Below are positions 48,201 to 54,200 of a DNA stretch of 64,000 nucleotides, in pieces. Numbering within the stretch: the first letter of the stretch is position 1; every line of letters begins with the position of its first letter. Both the position numbers and the translations under genes were made by a program. The notes under the pieces are model-generated. The model was given only the letters and a program-made list of their open reading frames with translations, had not been told where the DNA came from and did no database searches. This DNA comes from Nematopogon swammerdamellus (Eukaryota > Arthropoda > Insecta > Lepidoptera > Adelidae): NCBI GenBank assembly GCA_946902875.1, contig OX336340.1, forward strand, positions 22,769,566 to 22,833,565. Direction: 5' to 3'.

Positions 48201-51200
48201 CATGGATGAGGTGATACTAGGAAGAACGATTGCATCCGTTGCCAAATGTCCATTGTCGTTCGTACCAATTAGACACGTCACGAAACCTTTTGGTCTACGT
48301 AAAGTGCTTTGACCTAGACCTGCGACTACAATGTTACATTTATTAAATTTCAAACCCAATCGTCGAGCGCAAGTCGACGTCATGAATGAGTTCTGAGCCG
48401 CGCTATCGATTAATGCGCGTACTGGTCGATAATTATCAGATGCATCCTTTATTTGCACAACCGCTGTACCTAGTAAGACAGTCGTAAAGTTAGGTGTGTT
48501 GTCAGTAAACGTATGACAAGTGACGCTGGTTTCAAGTGTATCGTCCTCATCCTCTGACTGTTGCTGCAGGTGCTCCTGATCTTGAGTCTCTTCATTTAGT
48601 AGGGTAGGTTCGTCGGTCGAAGCGACCATAGTTTGATGATTGTTTATATGAAGAACTGAGTGGTGACGTTGTCCGCAATGCGAACACTTTGATGCTGACA
48701 GACAGTCGCGTCTAGCGTGTGGGCCGCGCAAACAGTTCGTGCACAAATTTAGAGCGCGCACCTTCTGAATTCTAGTCGCGACATCCATCTTTAATAATTT
48801 GTCGCAAGTATAGATTTTATGTGACAATTTACACAGAGGACAAAAACCGCTCGCCTGAGAAGGCACTAGAGAGCCCTTTGAGACATTTCGCTGCGTACTT
48901 TGAAATTTATATGATTTGTTGTACTGTTCGGCCTTTGTCTCACTGTAATTAGTTTGAGATAGTTCAATTATTTTACTTTGTTCCTGGACAAATTCGATCA
49001 ACTGCTCAAAGGACGGGATTTCGACTGATGCATATTTTGTTTCAAACATTTTTCTAGTCTCCGCATCCAAGTTCCTCACCGCACAGTAAAACAGTACAAA
49101 TTCTGAAAGGTCTGTTAACTTCAGAGCCCTCAGCGCGGACATTGATTCGAAAAAGGTTTCCAAAAACATGTTTAAGTTGGTCAGGTTTTGTTTTGAGAGT
49201 GACTGAAAGTTGAACATCTTGTCCAAATAATGTGTTGCCAAAATTCTTTTGTTTTGATATTTGTCGCATAGTAATTTAAACACAATTGGATAGTTCAAAT
49301 TGGTTATGGGTAGACTGTGCGCTAGCGTGAGCGGTGGGCCGGACAAGCACGAGATCAGGTAGTGAAACTTTTCCACTGGTGAGATCGAATTATTGTCGTG
49401 AACTAACGATTGGTACGTATCGTGGAAGTGAGACCACATCTGTAACTGGCCATCAAATTTTGGCAGGTCAAGTTTTGGTAATTTTGCATTAACCAATTTG
49501 TACGCACTATTCTCACTTTGCGAAGTCCCAGGCGTATGTGAGGATTCGCCCTGTGACGCCGATAATAATGTCTCAGCAGCCACTTGAATTTTGTAATACA
49601 ACTCATCAAACGCATTAGATATCTGATGAGACTGCGGTTCACTATCGGGGTTGAGTTCCAACTCAACTTGGTTGTAGTCGTCTTGTACCGCCTCGAATAC
49701 TCTCCTAATCTCCTCGAGGCGCGAGTAACGAACTCTAAACTCGGATAATTTTATATCGCATTTGGGAGCTTCACCAGCTACATCAAAACATTTCTGTACC
49801 TGTTGAAAGAGGCGCTCCCTGCGCATACATATTAATTTATGTTTAACTTTTAATGCTTCCTCTGAACGTGGCATTTTGATTTATATTTAATCAATCCGAC
49901 CTTGTACAATATCTGCACACGCGTGGGTAAATGCGCAGGTTCAAATTAGTTAACACACAAGACAAATTTTTGAGTATTCCTATTTTTACACATAAGTAAC
50001 AGTTAATAATGAAGCACGGCGTGCGAATCACCTAATACCTTTTCAGTACGTAAGTATAGAATAAAACAGATATATCATTGTTTATTATATATATATATAG
50101 GTACCTACTATTATTAATTAAGCACTTATGTTAAGTACTGTTTATTTACATAGGTGCGAATGTTTAATTAAGAAATTTTAGTAGAAATTTTAATATTAAA
50201 AATAAGTAATTAATTACGTAGTTTTATTAATTGTATTGTATTAATTTTATTAATTGTATTGTATTAATGTATAATCAGAATAATCTCCTACTCGGAACTA
50301 CACTTTCACGAGGCACAACTTGAGTCCTACTAGGTAAGTAGGCATGTATCTACAAATGATAGGCATAGACATTAGATTTAGTAGCAGGTAATTATGTTTT
50401 TAAAATAGTTCGAACTATCAGCGAACAACAAGATTAGGGAACTATTTGTAATAGGTTGACTCTCACGAGGCGTAACTTTAGTCCTAATTTATAATAGGCA
50501 TACATCTACGAATGAGAAGTCAAGAATTCAAATGGAATAGGTATTTTGAAAAATAATATTGAAATAGTTCAAACAAACGAATGTACTATTAACATTGAAC
50601 TATATATATATATAACTAATACTATGCTAAATAATGAGACTTGTATTTAAAATAAAAGTAGATTAACTGAATTTATTCATGTAAACTTTCTACTACAGAA
50701 ATAAATAAACATCTCGATTATTAGATGTAGATAATAATACATAATTTATTTTACCAATAGATGATCACGTTCTAAGTTTAATAGGTACTTTTATAATAAT
50801 TGAAATAGGAATAGGCTCCTAAATTTTACGAGGCGCAGCTTCAGTCATACATAACTGGAATGCATCTACGAATGAAAAGTATAGCCTGCAAATTAATAGG
50901 TATACCTATCAACACAAATTAAGTACTTCGTAATTATTTTACAGTATGTAGGTGCATAAGTTTTTACGTGAGACGAGTTGAATCCTATACTATAGTATGC
51001 CTAGTAGGTAGGTATACTTCTATCTATATGGGAGATTTCAGACTAACCCAATTGAATTAAGCGGAAGCCACATATTAGTAATAATACCAAACTGATAAAA
51101 CACTCATTACTAGACAATGCGTAAAACACAACTACTTATAGGTTAGATCTCGTAACTAGTTGCGCTGTAAACACGTGCACCGTGCAGAGCACAGGTGTGG

Positions 51201-54200
51201 AGCAGTATGTAGGTAGTCGCAACACTGAGTTAAAACCTATTTACTTAGCACCTACACTGACCTGTTATCTATAGTAGATAGGTAATGAATATGTTTGTGA
51301 ATAACAATTTAAATTTATTTACAAGATTAGGTACACTTACTAATAATAGTAACTATTTCACTATACAAATTTTGGAATAACTAAAAATACTTCACCTCAA
51401 TCGTGAAGCCCTAGTTGCCAACTATTTTCAAGGAATAAAATGTTATATTATAATATATGGACTGTATTTTTTAGGGTGCTTGTTTCGATAATCTAGGCGT
51501 AGAATGACCAAATGTCTTATCTTCGTATAAGAGATGTTGACGCTTAATAGGTATAGGAGACAGTAAAGGAAACACTTACGATTACTGCTCTCTCTCTGTC
51601 GATCCAGGGGGCCCCCTTGTTGGCTGGCGCACTTCCGGGAATGTTTAATAAGATCACTTTCGTCTGCGGCGACGAAACGCGGCGACGACGTATTTTATCT
51701 GAATTTTAAATTATTATGCGGCGGAGCGGACGAGCGTCGTACCGCGCCTGCGGCTGTATCTGTGCTACTACAGCTGACTGAGCGATCGACTTGCGATCGC
51801 GAGCAATCATAAAGCAGGGACGGACTAGATAGGAACGCCAACACAATCACTAGATAATATCTAGTCATGGGTGTATCTAGTAGATACACCCATTTAAGTC
51901 ACATATTTTGCTACTGGCAAATCAAATCAAAACCTATAGAGTACTTCCAGTTAGCCTAGAATTTTGAAGTTTGGTAAGAAGCAAGGTCTCACAGCACAAG
52001 TAATGAAAACAATCGAAAATTGTAAATTTATAGTAATGTGAGATAAAAAATTTTTTTGTTTGTTTTGTATGTCAAGGTCCCTTTTTCTCAGGAACGGATC
52101 AAGATAACAAATTGAAATTAATCCAAAATACTAAGACCTACGATCTCTTTAAGGTGTAGAATATTAAAGCTTCTAAATGAACGCAATCAAAAGATACGGC
52201 CATCTATGTCAGATTTCATACTCGCAAACTCACTCAAATCAAATCAAAACCTATAGGGTGTTTCCCGTCAACATAGAATCATAAAATTTGGTAAGAAGCA
52301 AGGTCTTACAGCACAAGTAAAGGAAAAAATCCGAAAATTGTAAAATTGTAGTTATTAACATTAAAAAATAATATTGTTTTGTATGTCAAGGACCCTTTTT
52401 TTCTCAGGAACGGATAAAGATAACAAATTGAAATTAATATGAAATACTAAGATCTACGATCTCTTTAAGTTGTCGAAAATGCAAGCTTCTAAATCAATAC
52501 AATCAAAAGATACGGCCATCTATGTCAGATTTCATACTCGCAAACTCACTCCAATCAAATCAAAACCTATAGGGTATTTCCCGTCAACCTAGAATCATAA
52601 ATTTGGTAAGAAGCAAGGTCTCATAGCACACGTAAAGGAAAAAATCTAAAATTGTAAACTTTTAGTTATATGATATTTAAAAAAAAATATTGTTTTGTGT
52701 GTCAAAGCCCTTTTTCTCAGTAACGAGTCACGATATCAAATTGAAATTAATATGAAATACTAACGTCTGCGATCCCTTCGAGTTATATAAAATGAAAGCT
52801 TCTAAATCAATATAATCAAAAGATACGGCTATTTATGGCAAATTTTAATACTTGCAAACTCACTCAAATGAAATCAAAACCTATAGGGTACTTACGGTTG
52901 ACCTGGAGTAATGAAATTTGGCAAGAAGCAAGGTCTCACATCACAAGTAAAGAAAAAATTGTAGATATGTCGTTATGTCATATAAGAAATATATTTTTGT
53001 ATATTTCAAATTCACGAATGCCGCACAGTCAAATCATTGCTGTAGTGTTTATTTAGGCGTTCGTGATTTTCCAAAACAATTGTTTTTGTACATACATAAT
53101 ACAAATATATTGGGTGATGCTGATGATACGGAACCCCCGGTGCGCGAGCCCAACTCGCACTTGCCGACTTTTTTATTATTAAACGGTTTTATTTAGCTTG
53201 ACTTCGTATGTTTGTTTCTATCTTTGTTTCAAATCTTGCGACAAATTTTTCAACTACTTCTACTGAACCGATTTTTATGATACTTTGCACACACATTGAG
53301 TTCTCGTGACAATATAATATTATGATAATTTCAACTTGGTAACGAGGGTCTGATGATGGAGTCAGGAGGTGGACAGTGGAACTCTTCAACCGTTACTAGT
53401 AACCCCCTCGAGTTTGGGCTCATTTGGTTGGTTTGGACGAGTGTCCCATGCTTCTACCAATACACTTGGTGACGAGGGTCTGATGATGGAGTCAGGAGGT
53501 GTACAGTGGAACTCTTCAACCGTTACTAGTAACCCCCTCGAGTTTGGGCTCATATGGTTGGTTTGGACGAGTGTCCCATACTTCTACCAATACACTTGGT
53601 GACGAGGGTCTGATGATGGAGTCAGGAGGTGTACAGTGGAACTGTTCAACCGTTACTAGTAACCCCCTCGAGTTTGGGCTCATATGGTTGGTTTGGACAA
53701 GTGTCCCATACTTCTATCAATACACTTGGTGACGGGTCTGATGATGGAGTCAGGGGGTGTACAGTGGAACTCTTCAACCGTTACTAGTAACCTCCTCGAG
53801 TTTGGGCTCATTTGGTTTGTTTGGACGAGTGTCCCATACTTCTACCAATACACTTGGTGACGAGGGTCTGATGATGGAGTCAGGAGGTGTACAGTGGAAC
53901 TCTTCAACCGTTACTAGTAACCCCCTCGAGTTTTGGCTCATTTGGTTGGTTTGGACGAGTGACTCATACTTCTACCAATACACTTGGTGACGAGGGTCTG
54001 ATGATGGAGTCAGGATGTGTACAGTGGAACTCTTCAACCGTTACTAGTAACCCCCTCGAGTTTGGGCTCATTTGGTTTGTTTGGACGAGTGTCCCATACT
54101 TCTACCAATACACTTGGTGGCGAGGGTCTAATGATGGATTCAGGAGGTGGACAGTGGAACTCTTCAACTGGTACTAGTAACCCTCTCGAATTTGGGCTCA

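Larger units (their letters stand above)
37832..51843 (-). mobile_element. BEL/Pao LTR retrotransposon, 14.0 kb including a nested LINE
   Basis: LTRs at 37832-38166 and 51513-51843 begin TGTTGGCG and end GACA on the minus strand. They differ essentially by one 4-bp indel, which implies recent insertion. The 5-bp target duplication CAATC lies at 37827-37831 and 51844-51848. Order on the minus strand is 5' LTR, 1.6-kb leader, gag, protease, RT, [LINE], RNase H, integrase, 3' LTR. Without the LINE the element is about 7.8 kb with a single gag-pol frame. It is now inactive because the LINE interrupts pol. Confidence 0.95.
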
